A stretch of DNA of 64,000 bases from Bathymodiolus brooksi. Its lineage: Eukaryota > Mollusca > Bivalvia > Mytilida > Modiolidae. Below the pieces are notes generated by a model, which was given only the letters and a program-made list of their open reading frames with translations, did no database searches and had not been told where the DNA came from. The translations under genes and the position numbers were made by a program. The stretch is from the NCBI GenBank assembly GCA_963680875.1, contig OY804582.1, forward strand, positions 51,726,646 through 51,790,645. The letters are read 5' to 3'. Below, one piece after another: positions 25,175 through 36,595 of this stretch (the first letter of the stretch is position 1; each line of letters opens with the position of its first letter).

Positions 25175-25673
25175 AGTATTTCAATCTGTAAAGTTAATAG
25201 ACAACGCCATGTTTTGTGGTGTAGATATAAAAGACACTAGAAATCTAAACAATGGCAACTCAGGTGGTGTATGGAGAAAAGTGTCGTAAAAGTGGAAGCC
25301 TTACTGTTTAAATCAACGTAAAGCGATAGTGAAAGTGAGTTGTATGTTATGGGGGTGTATCACCTATACTGGTATTGGATGGCTTGTATCAATTAATAGT
25401 ACATTTTGTAATTGTAAAGGAATTTGGAAATCGACCATTCATCTTTCAAGATGACAATGCCACTCCGCATGTTTCTAGACAGACCTTTACTTGGAAAATA
25501 GAAAACGGATTTCCTAAAAGGATACATTTACATGATCTGCACAATTTACGGACCTTAACATTATCGAAAATGTCTGGCGCTGTATCAAAATCAAACTATT
25601 CTGTGAAGTTGACAAAATTGAAAAACGACAAGATCTAATAAATGCAGTAACATGTATACATTTTTGTATTTAG
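25175..25673 (+). pseudogene. Decayed Tc1/mariner-type transposase
   Basis: Pieces in shifting frames read in order like a Tc1 transposase. RQRHVLWCRYKRH (frame of 25199) matches the segment before the first catalytic Asp. VWRKVS-stop-KWKPYCL follows, then MLWGCITYTGIG from 25344. FIFQDDNATPH, carrying the second Asp region, begins near 25437. DLNIIENVW begins at 25551, the Tc1 PDLNPIENVW region, and the frame ends at TAG 25671. The stretch that should carry the first catalytic Asp (usually SDE) is absent around 25262-25268. At least three frame changes and an in-frame TAA and TAG make it inactive. Terminal inverted repeats were not found. Confidence 0.8.
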
Positions 25674-25728
25674 CAAGGACTTTCATAAACGTATATTCGC
25701 AGTCTATACCAATTAATCCGTTCAAGAA

Positions 25729-26135
25729 TACTTATAAATATGCATGCCCTTTTCCATATCAGGACTGTTATCATCCCGAGAGAGCGATATCAACCAGAGG
25801 GCTTTAGCCCGAGGGTCGATATCGGTTGAGGGATGATAACAGTCCTGAAATGGAAAAAGGCATGCATTAATCTATTTATCACATATTTCAACATAGAATT
25901 AAAAAGAACAAAATTAACTTCCCACACAGACACCAAACTTATATGGATATGATTGGTCGATATCGGTTGAGGGATGATAACAGTCCTGTTATGGAAAAAG
26001 TCATGCATTGATCTATTTATAGAAAGGCTTGATATCGCGTTATCGGATTTTTGCCCCGATATCTGCCCATGGGCTGATATCGCTGTGGCTTGGGAAAAAT
26101 TGACGTTATTACTTATAAATATGTGATAAAGCATG
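25729..26135. mobile_element. Fold-back element with 36-bp inverted arms
   Basis: The left arm (25742-25777, GCATGCCCTTTTCCATATCA onward) and the right arm (25830-25865, ending GGAAAAAGGCATGC) are inverted copies with two differences in 36. The loop contains GCGATATCAACC and GTCGATATCGGTT. A direct copy of the loop-plus-right-arm block recurs at 25953-26020 with small changes. GATATC words are strikingly frequent, including GATATCGCGTTATCGG and CCGATATC. ACTTATAAATATG occurs near both edges (about 25732 and 26110) in the same orientation. This looks like a non-autonomous, palindromic repeat. It has no coding capacity. Confidence 0.75.
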
Positions 26136-26479
26136 TTATTATCCAAAAAAGCTATATTGCAATTTGCGATTTTATTTGTTTATTGTTCTGTTGACGTCAA
26201 TAACGTCGATCATGTTTGTTACACTACGTTTGGCCACTCACTGTCCTAAAAAAATTAATCTAGCACGAAAGGTGACCGTGAAATAACAGTAAACTGTAAA
26301 GATAGGGATGACTGCTGACCGTCATCAAGAGGTGGCCGATTATTTGAGTAAAAATAACCTGTAAATGTGATCTTGGTGGTTTTGATTTGGCTGTTTACAG
26401 CAAATGAGAGCTAATTTAAGGTGACCTTAAGGTAAGTTCGACTATACTATTACCGGTAATACACTGATTGGGAACTATG
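26136..26479. other. Intergenic DNA between fold-back element and LINE
   Basis: No gene or repeat is recognised. It includes GGTGACCGTGAAATAACAGT and a similar later GTGACCTTAAGG phrase, but these do not form a clear repeat. Confidence 0.5.
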
Positions 26480-28810
26480 GAATGCTAAGGAAGAATCAAG
26501 TTTGAGCTTTATAGAATGTGTAAGAGACAAATTTTCTTCATCCAATGATTGATCACCATACGAGAGAACGAATTGGACAGGAACCATCTCTGCTGGACTA
26601 GTTATTAGTGAATGACAATGCAAACATTGTTAATACAAAATATCTAGACCCTCTGAAATGTTGAATAAAGTTATGGAGAAGCTTAATAAAACCATCGACA
26701 AAAACATTCCAAAACGTAAACCAAGAAATACCAAGGGAAGCATACCTTTGAGCAAAGAAACTGTTCAAAACATCAAGAGAAAACATCGACTATGTGAAAG
26801 GTACATGGAGGACAGAAGCAAAGAGAAACATAGAGAATACTGCAAAGTACGAAATAAAGTTAAACGATTAACACGAAGGGATCGAAAAGAGAGAGAAAAA
26901 CAAGTAGCAGAATCGGCCAAGACGAATAACAAAAACGTTTGGAAGTTCGTGAACTCAAAAAGGAAAACTAAGACTGGAGTGTCAGAATTACACGACAAGT
27001 CAGAGTCTGGTACCTTCATAGCAAGTAGTGATGGTGACAAGGCAGAGATCCTGGCAAATTATTTTCCGTAGTGTATTAACAGATGAGGATGTGAACAATT
27101 TACCGAAGATGGAAAAAAGAAAAGCGATATAGCTACTGATGAGCCATTTTCGCAGGAAGAAATTAAAAAGTTACTTATCGGGTTGAACACTACGAAATCC
27201 CCAGGACCTGACAAAGCGCATCCGAAAGTGCTATATGAATTAGCAAATGTTATAGATAAACCTTTGTTCATAATCTTTTAGAAATCATTTGAGACTGGGA
27301 TTGTACCAGAAAACTGGAAAGTAGCAATTATAACTGCACTATTCAAGAAGGGAGATAAGAAGTTGGCATCACATTACAGACCAGTAAGTCTGACTAGCAT
27401 ATTGTGCAAGTTATTGGAAAAGCTCATACGAAAAAGGATTATAGAACATATGGACAAATTCAACCTGTTTAGTGATAAGCAATTCGGATTTATGTGAGGG
27501 CGCTCAACATCACTGCAGCTTTTAAAGGTACTAGATAAATGGACAAGCGTTTTAGATGAAGGAGGAGTATTAAATGCAGTATACATGGATTTTATGAAGG
27601 TCTTTGACAAGGTGCCGCACACAAGGCTACTTGTGAAGATGAAAGCCTATGGTTTAAGTGAGAAAATGTGCATATGGGCACAAGACATTTTGTCAGACAG
27701 AAAACAATGCGTACAAGTTAACGGAATGAAATCCCAGTGGCACAAGGTTACAAGTGGAATACCACAAGGTTCAGTGCTAGAACCAGTATTATTTGGTATT
27801 TACATCAATGATCTGCCAGAATGCGTAAGATCGGATGTATTTCTTTTCGCAGATGACACGAAATTTATTAGAGAAATAAAGGATGATAGTGATGCTAGCA
27901 TCATACAATCAGACCTCAATGAATTATTCAAATGGAGTGAAACATGGCTGCTTAAATTCCACCCCGACAAATGCAAAGTTTTGCCAGTGCTCAATAAAAA
28001 TAAGCAGTATGTAGAAAATAAATACATAATGAGAAAATACGAAGGAGGAACTACAACACTAGAAAACGTGGACAGCGAAAAAGATATCGGCGTTACGATA
28101 GATCAACATCTAAATTTCGAAAAACACATCCAAACGCAAATTAACAAAGCCAACCAGATTGTAGGACTAACTAGAAGATCATTTGTACATCTTGACATTT
28201 AGCCTATTATTCAAAGCATTAGTCCGTCCACACTTTGAATATGCGAGTAGCGTATGGTCACCATATAAGAAGAAAAATATAGAAGCAATAGAAAATGTGC
28301 AAAAAAGAGCAACAAGAATGTTACCCCAGATGAAGAACTTAAATTATCAGGAAAGGCTTAAGCTGCTGAAAATGCCAACTTTAAAATTTAGACGTATGAG
28401 GGGCGACATGATTGAAGCGTTTACAATACTTACTAGATTATACGACGGTAGGGTTACTGAAGGAAAGCTTGACATCAGCAGATCACACACAACAAGAGGA
28501 AATGCACTGAAACTAGTAAAACATCGAAGTAGAAGGGACATCAGGAAATATAGCTTTACCAATGCAACAGAATAGTCGACTTGTGGAATAGTTTACCAAA
28601 CCACATAGTGGAAGCCAAAACGATATTCCAATTCGAAAATAGATTGGACAAACACTGGGAGAACCATCCAATGAAATATGATTTCACAGCAGAGTATGGC
28701 CCAACAACCGGAAGACTGTGAGCTGTGAGAAATGATGAGGAAGAGTTGCCTATAGAGCCCAGACAGGAGCTGCAGGCAGAATCAACATAAGGTAACATAA
28801 AGTAAGGTAC
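26480..28810 (+). mobile_element. 5'-truncated non-LTR retrotransposon (LINE), CR1/jockey-like
   Basis: The element enters at the end of the endonuclease domain: LSFIECVRDKF at about 26500 and QEPSLLDLLL at about 26580, the latter broken by a TAG. A basic linker and the reverse transcriptase follow, then the C-terminal domain ending in a TGA at 28719. A short 3' part of about 90 bp ends in AAGGTAACATAAAGTAAGGT, a possible short-repeat tail of the kind CR1-group elements use instead of poly(A). The region between endonuclease and linker is shorter than expected. No reliable target duplication was found. Clade assignment within CR1/Rex/jockey is uncertain. Confidence 0.88.
26640..28721 (+). pseudogene. 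LINE ORF2 remnant: endonuclease-RT linker, reverse transcriptase and C-terminal domain
   Basis: The basic linker (26658-27071) has GSIPLSKETVQNIKRKHRL and NVWKFVNSKRKTKTG. The RT starts with DEPFSQEEIKKLL at 27138 and contains TKSPGPDKAHPKVL, HYRPVSLTSILCKLLEKL, MDFMKVFDKVPH at 27585 (catalytic motif A), SGIPQGSVLEPVLF (motif B) and the LFADDT catalytic motif near 27846. The C-terminal part has RPHFEYASSVWSPY, NVQKRATRM and IVDLWNSLP. Breaks: a frameshift near 27066 that returns to frame before 27138, TAG at 27279, TGA at 27495 (a likely CGA to TGA change in FMRGRSTS), a frameshift near 28190, and another near 28565. The catalytic Asp pair is intact, but the protein cannot be made. Confidence 0.9.
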
Positions 28811-29183
28811 ACAATCCTTGTAATAGAGTTATGTTACATTTCTTATTTGTTTATACCTATTATACTGATGGGGCCTTGGTTGCTGCATTGACTTCTGATT
28901 ACAAGACTAACATGCACAAGTTTGTGTCCCTTGTACCTACCATAAGTGTTTTAAAAATTTCGATTATTGTTATCGAGGTATGTACTAATCTCGTTGCGAT
29001 TAGGATTCCGAAGAAATTTTCTGTCTGTTCTTCATCCTCCTAGGTCGAAATCCTAATCTCGTAGGTATGTACCTCTTAAGATGTTTGATGAGTAATCAAA
29101 AATCTACGATGTCTCCTACCTCGTGACATAGTTTAATAGTTTTCCTCTGAGAAAAATATCAAACATTTTTGATATCACTATGC
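28811..29183. other. Intergenic DNA, nothing recognised
   Basis: A short repeated phrase, AGGTATGTAC, occurs at about 28976 and 29062, and GATTAGGATT has an inverted partner AATCCTAATC about 50 bp on. These are too short to define an element. The 70-codon frame at 28831 is not supported. Confidence 0.5.
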
Positions 29184-29186
29184 TAA

Positions 29187-29500
29187 GGGACGGACCATTT
29201 AACTTCCAGGGGGGGGGGGGGGGGGGGGGGGGGGGTATGTTTTATTTCTAAAGAAATATTCTGATTCCCAATGTTGCTGAAAAAAATATTCTGATTTTGG
29301 TGGAGGAAAAAAAAAATAATCTGATTCAGAGTTTTTGTCATATAACCTAATGTTTAATTCTGGAAAAAAAAATTTGCGCTTATCGCGGCAAAAAAAAAAA
29401 AATATTCGAACTCTCGTGTTGTCCAAAAAAAATTAATTCTGAACGAAACAAAAAACCATACCCCCCCCCCCCCCCCCCTGCAAGTTAAATGGTCGGTCCC
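29187..29500 (-). mobile_element. G/C-capped MITE, copy 2, inverted, with very long G and C runs
   Basis: The ends GGGACGGACCATTTAACTTC and (inverted) GGGACCGACCATTTAACTTG bound a 314-bp copy flanked by TAA on both sides (29184-29186 and 29501-29503). The interior is the reverse complement of copies 1, 3 and 4. Just inside the ends lie a run of about 27 G (29209-29235) and a run of 18 C (from about 29461). These can pair with each other or form G-quadruplex/i-motif structures. The runs explain the extra length and are likely variable or badly sequenced. Confidence 0.9.
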
Positions 29501-29503
29501 TAA

Positions 29504-30868
29504 TGGTTTGTAAGCAAACTTGTCAAGTACTGGTATAAGAATTTGATGGTTGAAATCCAAGATGACTACATCCACAAAACATAGTTGTCGAACAATAGAC
29601 AGTGATATATATATATTCATTGTCGGACTGTACTAGCTATAGAAACGGGTAGAAAAATACACCGCAAGCTTTTCTGGTATGTTTTGCAGCAAATTTTATT
29701 TTTACTGACAATGAAATACATGTATGTTTATTGTGTTTATCTTGCAATATCAAAGAATGAAAAAAAAACTGCCAAATTTTCCAGAAATAGCAGAAGCAAG
29801 TGTCATTCCACTCAGTTGTTTTCTAGGGTGATCTCTATCACATCCACAATACTGTTCCCGTTTCATAGCTTTCATTCTATGCGAATCAGGGGTATCGGGA
29901 GACTGTCTATAAGACAAAGATAGCCAAAATTTATTTGTATGCCATTCTACAGCAATTGTAATGATTTATAGCATTTATTTTTTGTTTCATGAAGGCGAAA
30001 GTAAGCAAGGAGGAATAGAATATCTAGTATTAAATCATATTATTATACCATTGGGAATGTGGAAGGGTTCTACAGACAAATCTAAAAAAGATGGATAAAA
30101 TCTGAGGGAAGCATAGTCATGGTTTCTTCATTAGCAAGTATGTATGAATTAGCTCCTTTGTTGAATTTGAATATAAATTGTATTGAGCTTAATTTGTAAA
30201 GTGTTGTAAACATTATTAGTCAAAATTGGTAAAGCACAAGTTATTACAACATTATTTATATTTCCCTACAATTTACAACATATTAATTATTATAAGTTAT
30301 ATGATGTTAGAAAACCAACCATTAGAAACACAAGTCTTGCCTGCCTATAAAAATGTTTAGTTTTGAAATAAAATAGCAGAATTGTTAACTGTAAACATTT
30401 GAGAAATTGTTGACCATCGGTGTTTTAAACTTGCGTTTTGATAGCTCAAGCAAACTAAGCCATTGGTAACTTAAGAAATAATATAGGGCAATACATGTAC
30501 ACCTGTCAACTTATTATATACATGTATAACTTGCAAAGCACAAAACCAACACCTCTGCAAAGTCATTTTCCTTTTCAAAGCGAGGAGAAATTTGTGTGTA
30601 AAAAGGGAGATAATCAATATTTTATCGGTGTTGGCTGACCTGACCAGCACAATGCACCCATTATAAATGCAAATGAGGCAAAATGTGAAGATTGGTTAAA
30701 ACTAATGGATACATATGAGAAGATCCTTTCAGAATTTTACACAGAAGCACACAGTGTAGTATTTACTCGACAATATTTAAAAGGTGGAGGATAGTCATTG
30801 CAGTTGCAGGTAAATATTACACCCCTATTTTATTTACTGGCTATGACTCAATAATTTTTTGGCTCTTC
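29504..30868. other. AT-rich intergenic DNA, nothing recognised
   Basis: No gene, element end or array is seen. An AAGGGAGATAA word occurs at 30603-30613 (see findings). Confidence 0.55.
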
Positions 30869-31125
30869 ACAATCACTGACAGTATATAACTTTTTACAGT
30901 TACTAACAGTATATCACTTTTTACAGTTACTGACAGTATATCACTTTTTACAGTTACTGACAGAATATCACATTTGTCAGTTACTGGCATTATATCACTT
31001 TTTACAGTTACTCAATACTGACAGTATATCACTTTTTACAGTTACTGACAGTATATCACACTTTACAGTTACTGACAGTATATCACTTTTTACAGTTACT
31101 GACAGTATATAACTTTTTACATAAT
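30869..31125. repeat. 27-bp tandem repeat, about 9 copies
   Basis: The unit is ACAGTATATCACTTTTTACA followed by GTTACTG. Variants include ACAGTATATAAC and one shorter, more diverged copy near 30960-31010. The unit contains ACAGT and TACAGTTACTG words in tandem. No coding potential. Confidence 0.95.
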
Positions 31126-31296
31126 GCAGCAGGATAAATCAAATAGACATACTTCATCTCTAAATATAAAGTTTATTTGTACTGGGCACGGAAAAGGTGA
31201 GAAATGTGTTACAACTCTTCTCATTTCTTCCTGTTCCTAAGTCTCATTGAAATAAAATTTATATTCAGAGACATGAATATTCTATATCTATCGAAA
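31126..31296. other. Spacer, nothing recognised
   Basis: Plain AT-rich sequence between the 27-bp array and the next SINE. Confidence 0.4.
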
Positions 31297-31541
31297 GGGC
31301 TGTCATAGCCGTGATCGTATGATCTACTTATGCAATCAGTGCCTATCACCACTGATGTTGTGAGATTGAATCTTGGATCAGGACGAGTTGTACAACATTA
31401 TGTGATAAAGTTTGTCAGTGACTTGCGACAGGTCGGTGGTTTTCTCCGGGTCCCCTGGTTTCCTCCACCAATAAAACTGAACACCACGATATAACTGAAA
31501 TATTGTTGAAAGTGGCGTTAAACACTATCAAATAAACAAAC
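31297..31541 (+). mobile_element. tRNA-derived SINE, type 1
   Basis: The head GGGCTGTCATAGCCGTGATC is followed by CTTATGCAATCAGTGCCTAT and a degraded B box (GAGATTGAATCTTGG). The core is well kept: TTGTCAGTGACTTGCGACAG, TCGGTGGTTTTCTCCGGGTC, CCTCCACCAATAAAACTGAA and TGGCGTTAAACAC. A deletion removes part of the head compared with other copies. It ends in (AAAC/AAAT) bases. Confidence 0.9.
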
Positions 31542-32194
31542 TAAAAATTGGAAAAAGGATGTTATATGCAAGTTTAGATAATAATTTAACACTCATTTGC
31601 TGAAAATGGGTGGTGTGAAAACGGTATTTGAAGATTTGTTCACATGATTAAAGTAAACAGCAAAAAGAAATATTAAATGAAATCTTCATGTTGACATCTG
31701 TCAAAGGAAATAATTATTTTATCACAGGTTCTGACCAATCAATGTTATTTAATAAATATTTGTTAATGTTTAAAACATTCTCTATGATTTCACTGACCTT
31801 GTAACATTTTCATAAAGAATTAGTTGGAACAATTGAGTGTTGAAACATCAGGTGTCAGAACAAATGGGATGTCAGAACATTGAGGTGTCGGAATAACGGG
31901 GTGTCTTAATAGCAGTATAGAAAAAATCAGCAATGACAAGAGCATAATTCGTTCCCATTGGATTTCCAATAAATTTATGAAACATTTTATTGCCAAAATG
32001 AAGAAAAGTTTTTAATGTTGTAGAGCAAAAAAAAATGATAGCATAAATCTTGTCTTAGCAAGTCCAATGATAACATTTCTCTCTTTTATCATCACTTAAG
32101 CATTATACTAAAGTCTTAAACAATTTGATTTACCTCCCTTAGAACACAGAAAGACTACTAAAATCAAGCACATGAAATGAAATCAGAACATCTC
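31542..32194. other. Intergenic DNA with a short diverged GTGTC repeat
   Basis: Positions 31838-31915 repeat a phrase of roughly 17-20 bp four times: AGGTGTCAGAACA, GATGTCAGAACATTG, AGGTGTCGGAATAA and GGTGTCTTAATA. The rest is unremarkable. Confidence 0.5.
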
Positions 32195-32197
32195 TAA

Positions 32198-32469
32198 GGG
32201 ACCGACCATTTAACTTGCAGGGGGGGGAGGGGGGGGGGGTTATGGTTTTTTTTTTCGTTCAGAATTTTTTTTTCGGACAACACAAGAGTTAGAATATTTA
32301 TTTTTTCCCCCCAGAATTCAACATTAGGTTATATGACAAAAACTCTGGACCAGATTATTTTTTTTTCCCTCCACCAAAATCAGAATATTTTTTTCAGTAA
32401 CATTGGGAATCAGAATATTTTTTTAGAAAAAAACCATAACCCCCCCCTTCAAGTTAAATGGTCGTTCCC
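32198..32469 (+). mobile_element. G/C-capped MITE, copy 3
   Basis: It starts GGGACCGACCATTTAACTTG with a G-rich run and ends TTCAAGTTAAATGGTCGTTC plus CC. TAA flanks both sides (32195-32197 and 32470-32472). The interior matches copies 1 and 4 in order: TTCGGACAACACAAGAGTTA, AACATTAGGTTATATGAC and CAACATTGGGAATCAGAATA-like phrases. The 75-codon frame at 32333-32560 lies mostly inside it and is not a gene. Confidence 0.92.
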
Positions 32470-32689
32470 TAAGCTAACAGGGCATTTTCAATGGATATCC
32501 TCTCTGGTTCAGTTGACAAGGAAATTATATAACCATAGCCAGATTCTTGTATATTCTTGAATTTTGGGATAGTATTTTATATAGGCCTATAAATAAATTT
32601 TTGCACATGTCGATGTGGTTGACTTTTCACGTTGGTGTCCATGTAAAGGTTTATATGAGGGATTGTAAATGGCTTTGTATCCATCGTCG

Positions 32690-33840
32690 CCTGTAAACTT
32701 TTTACATTTTTATCCGTTTTTCACAAACCATTGACCAAATTTTAATTAAACTTGGCATAGATATTTCTTGGTTACATGGCTGCTAAGTTCAATTATCCTT
32801 TCTAAATGGCTTAAATTTCAAATATCTTCTGTTTGGAATTTGCATGTGCGATGGACTACTTCTTTAGTAGAAATGATCCTTATATGGCCCTCTAGAAAGT
32901 TTTTTTTTTTTACAATCCGAAATCTAAGATGGCAACCATTGCAAGACAGACAAAGTTTTTACATAGAACCATATGGGAAAATGGGGAAAAAAATTCCCCC
33001 AGAAACCAGGAAGTTGAACCCAAATGTTACATGAATGACCATTGGATGGTCCCTTTCAAAATTGATTTTTTTTTGTGTCAATTGGAAATCCATGATGGAA
33101 CAATTAATATAGAACCCTATGGAGAAATTTGTTAGAATTATTCTTATCTAATAACACAAAATTGTTTGACAGCAAAGTTTGCTGGAATGTTCTTAAATGG
33201 ATGGTCCTTTACAAAATGTTTTTGTTTTTTGTTTTTTTGGTGTCAATCAGGAATCCGATATGGCATGACATATTTTTAGCATAGGACCTAATGGGAAAAA
33301 GACAAAAAAAACATTTTCTCAGAAACAGTCCAAACTATTATGTTGATGGAATCCGAACTGTACATTATTAATGATTGGATAGTCAAGTACTTTATATATT
33401 TTATATCCAAGATGACCACCATCGCAAGACATAGTTTTAGCGTAGGACCATATAGGAAAATGAACACATTTTTTTTTCTCAGAATCCCGACAGTTGATTG
33501 AATCTAAATTGTGTGTGAATAATCATGGGATAGTCCTCTATTACAATGAATAGTTTTAACATAGGACCCTAACTCAAACTATCAACTATCAATTTGATTC
33601 AACCCAATCTGTACATAGATAATCATTTGGTGGCCCCTTACATAATTGTTTGTGTCAGTTGGGAATCCAAGATGGTCTCCAACATAGAGCAAATTTAACA
33701 TAGGACACAATTGGGAAATTTTAAAAATAACTCTTATCTTAAGTCCAAAACCATTTGATGGCAAACATGACTGGAATGTTCCTTGAGTGGTCCTTTATAA
33801 AATATATTTCCAACGGTCCATTAGTCAGACAGTCCAATAG
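32690..33840. repeat. Dispersed repeat made of about 160-bp diverged internal units
   Basis: Five blocks share the order: GTGTCAAT(T/C)GGAAATCC, (AAG)ATGG-C(AACC)AT(T/C)GCAAGACA, a TTTTAACATAGGACC(A/T)TATGGGAAAA phrase, CTCAGAAAC, then GATGGTCC(T/C)TT. Blocks lie near 32915, 33070, 33235, 33400 and 33640. The same style occurs as fragments at about 18.6 kb and 45.69-45.74 kb. The open frames at 32768, 32929 and 33582 lie within these repeats and are not genes. The class is unknown to me. Confidence 0.65.
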
Positions 33841-34330
33841 TCCAAATATTTTTTAGCAAAGCTTTGATATTTGCAAAACATAGAGCTTCTGGTCATGGAT
33901 GATTGATTAGCAGATATGATTTTTTTCAGTTATTTAACTGTTTCAGCTATTTTCTTCTGAAAATTGTTTTCCAAAAGTTGCTGGACATGGTCAGAACAGG
34001 TCAAAAATGACCATTTTCAAAGGGGGTGTTAATGGTTTCAGTTATTTTATTTTCTAACCAGGATCATCCCTGGATTAGTTACCTCCTCCTTTCCCCCATG
34101 GGGTCTTCAGCATGAAAATTGTTCTCCAAACGGTGAGCAAAGTTCTTATGAACGATGGTGAGAGACCAAGGAATGTTTGTCAGTTCAGTTAACTTTCGAT
34201 GAAAAAGAACTAACAGAAAATTATGATAAAAGAATGTCAAGAATGACTATCAGACTAACAGACTGTCGGATTAAAGGACTAAAGGACTGTCACACTATCA
34301 GGATGTTCAGCTATAGGTTGCACCCCTTTC
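33841..34330. repeat. Probable continuation of the dispersed repeat, with GACTGTC-type words
   Basis: At 33815-33845 the words AGTCAGACAGTCC and AATAGTCC appear. At 34243-34305 related words in the opposite sense recur (CAGACTAACAGACTGTCGGA, AAAGGACTGTC). The middle contains CCTGGATTAGTTACCTCCTC. I take this as the distal half of one element of about 1.6 kb whose ends I cannot define. The 73-codon frame at 34177 is not supported. Confidence 0.4.
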
Positions 34331-35477
34331 TAATGTATGATACATTTTTTGGGAGTGTTTCAACAACTATGGTAAAGATAACTTTTTACTATGTCTAGTT
34401 GTATATTATATGTACTGGGTATACTAAAATGTATTATAGATTTTCCTATACAAATAATTTAAATAAGTGTTTGTGTCTAGTCTTAACAATTTGTCATAAA
34501 TACTTTTTTTTTTTTTTTGGTAGTAACTCTTTTATTTCAGTAATCATCGGAAGTCATGCAACCTTTTTAAAATGACCAAACAAATTACCTAAAGTTATTT
34601 ACAGGTTCATCATTGGTATTTGTTTACTTCCTCTGTAACTGATACTGGTTATGTGGTTTGCTACAGTTTCATGATTTTTTTATATATAAAGAGAAGTTTA
34701 TTCCAGCACCTTGTTATCTTGTATGATTTATCTAAGGATCTACTTGACTTTTGACAGAAAGATCGTTTGTTTATTAACAACAAGGTGACAATTAAAAATC
34801 AACCACAATTTTGGTTTTAACCTTTTAATTTGTGGTTTCCGATGGTTAATTTAATTTTTTTAAATGTTCCTTTCTTTTCAGGTGTAATAAAAAAAAAGCA
34901 GATCGGTCACACCTGATTTAGGAGAGTTGAATTTCTATATTCTGTAGGTTACTGAGGTCATTCATTGATTTTGCTTGCTTTATTGCATTGATTTAGAGGT
35001 AAAATTTAATGAAAACATAAGTACATTAACAGTTATTTAAACATTAGCACATTTTGACAAAGATTATTTTAGCTACACAATTTATAAACTTTAAACAAGT
35101 TTAAAACACAGGAGTAGCCATTGTAAGAAAAAAAAACCTAGAAATGACCTACTGCCTTTGAAATAAAGTAGTTTTATGAATCATAGAATAGTGTAATTCT
35201 GTAATATACCCTATATATTAATTTTTGAATAGATCATAATTATGTAAATGTTTTGATCATGATTCCCAGGTCTTAACCCTCATATCTGCCCAGCTCTTTC
35301 CCATTTGGAAGATAAAGGATACCCTCTCCTTGGGTAAAAAGAAGAGCTGATACAAAGGCCAATTTATTATCTCTACCTAAATCTCCATACTTTTTTTGCA
35401 TATTCTGTCACAGTACGATTTTCGTACTTGCATACTCCAACATCGTACAATCAGAACGCTATCAGTTGGAAAGGAAG
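34331..35477. other. AT-rich intergenic DNA, nothing recognised
   Basis: It contains T homopolymers (for example near 34505) and no gene or recognised repeat. A plus-strand frame beginning at 35396 runs into the minus-strand SINE that follows and is an artefact. Confidence 0.55.
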
Positions 35478-35750
35478 GGATTGGGTTAAAGGTTAGGGTA
35501 ATGGTGGTTGACTCCGCTTTCAACAATATTTCAGTTATATCATGGCGGTCAGTTTTATTGGTGGAGGAACTTAAGTACCCGGAGAAAACTACCAACTTGC
35601 CGCAAGTCAGACAAACTTTATCACGTAATGTTGTATCGAGTACACCTCGCCTGAGCGGGATTCGAACTCACAACGATAGTGGCAATAGGAACTGATTGCA
35701 TAAGTAGTTGTAAATCCAACTACCATATGGTCATGGCCACGACGGCCCCT
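35478..35750 (-). mobile_element. tRNA-derived SINE, type 1, minus strand
   Basis: Read on the minus strand it begins GGGGCCGTCGTGGCCATGAC, then CATATGGTAGTTGGATTTAC and the B-box-like GTGAGTTCGAATCCC. It continues with the AGGCGAGGTGTACTCGATAC block and the CCACCAATAAAACTGACCGC core, and ends AACCCTAACCTTTAACCC. The head and B box are among the best kept in the window. Open frames on either strand here are SINE-derived. Confidence 0.93.
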
Positions 35751-36595
35751 ATTTAACATAGAACATAACAAAAAGTGAACACAGAATGTCATACCACAAT
35801 TAGAATGAAGGCTATTTTTACAGGAAATATATCAAGCGCATTAAAAAAACTTTCCAAACTATAGATTCTACTACTGTTTCAAACATGGTACAGGAAACAA
35901 AGATTTTTTTCTTTGCCTAAGATGCTACATGTGTATTATAAACAAAAATCTAACATGCTTTACCTTGTCCCAAAGGTTAGCTCTGTTGTATCATTCTATA
36001 ACTTATACAGTTTGAAATATTGTCCTTGATTGCCATTTTCAAATGACCCTTAAATATTTTACACTGACTCAACTTCTGACTTTACTTTTGTTATCTTGTA
36101 AATTACAGAATAATGAGGTTTATATCATTTTATTATATTTACAGAAGATGATTTTATTTTGATGAAAGACGTGAAGACAATGGTATGTGATACAGTGATA
36201 GATGGATGTAAGGGGAAAAAATGAACTCAAGAAAATTGAAATGATATAGTTTGATAAATCATTTAAATAAGTTACTGTTTTAAGTGTAATTGTTAAATGG
36301 ATCTCAGTAAAATTATTCAGGATGCACCCATGTCTCCAGTGAAATAAGTCCAGATGGACCACTGTATCCACTGAAATAAGTCATAATAGTCCATTAATGC
36401 TGATGTGTTCTTGTTAATTAAGTAAGTGAGTGAGGGAGTGAACGAGTGAGTGAAAAAATCCCATATATTTTGATTAAAAAAACAGAAATTAATAAGCACA
36501 TTTCTAAAAGAAATGTCCGAAATTTCACAGTTTCTCCTACATTACACAAATAAATTTATAGATGTTTTAAACAAGTTGTACAACATATAAATAAC
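35751..36595. other. Intergenic DNA with a GAGT-rich stretch
   Basis: Positions 36420-36455 are GTAAGTGAGTGAGGGAGTGA-like, i.e. an imperfect (GAGT)n, the complement of the CACTC words that end some of the SINE-like tails. Otherwise nothing is recognised. Confidence 0.5.

Noticed and set aside
28976..29072. Short inverted and direct words (AGGTATGTAC, GATTAGGATT)
   Set aside because: Ten-base matches alone do not define an element.
29199..29620. Minus-strand open frames with proline or glycine runs
   Set aside because: They translate the homopolymers and AT-rich interior of a MITE.
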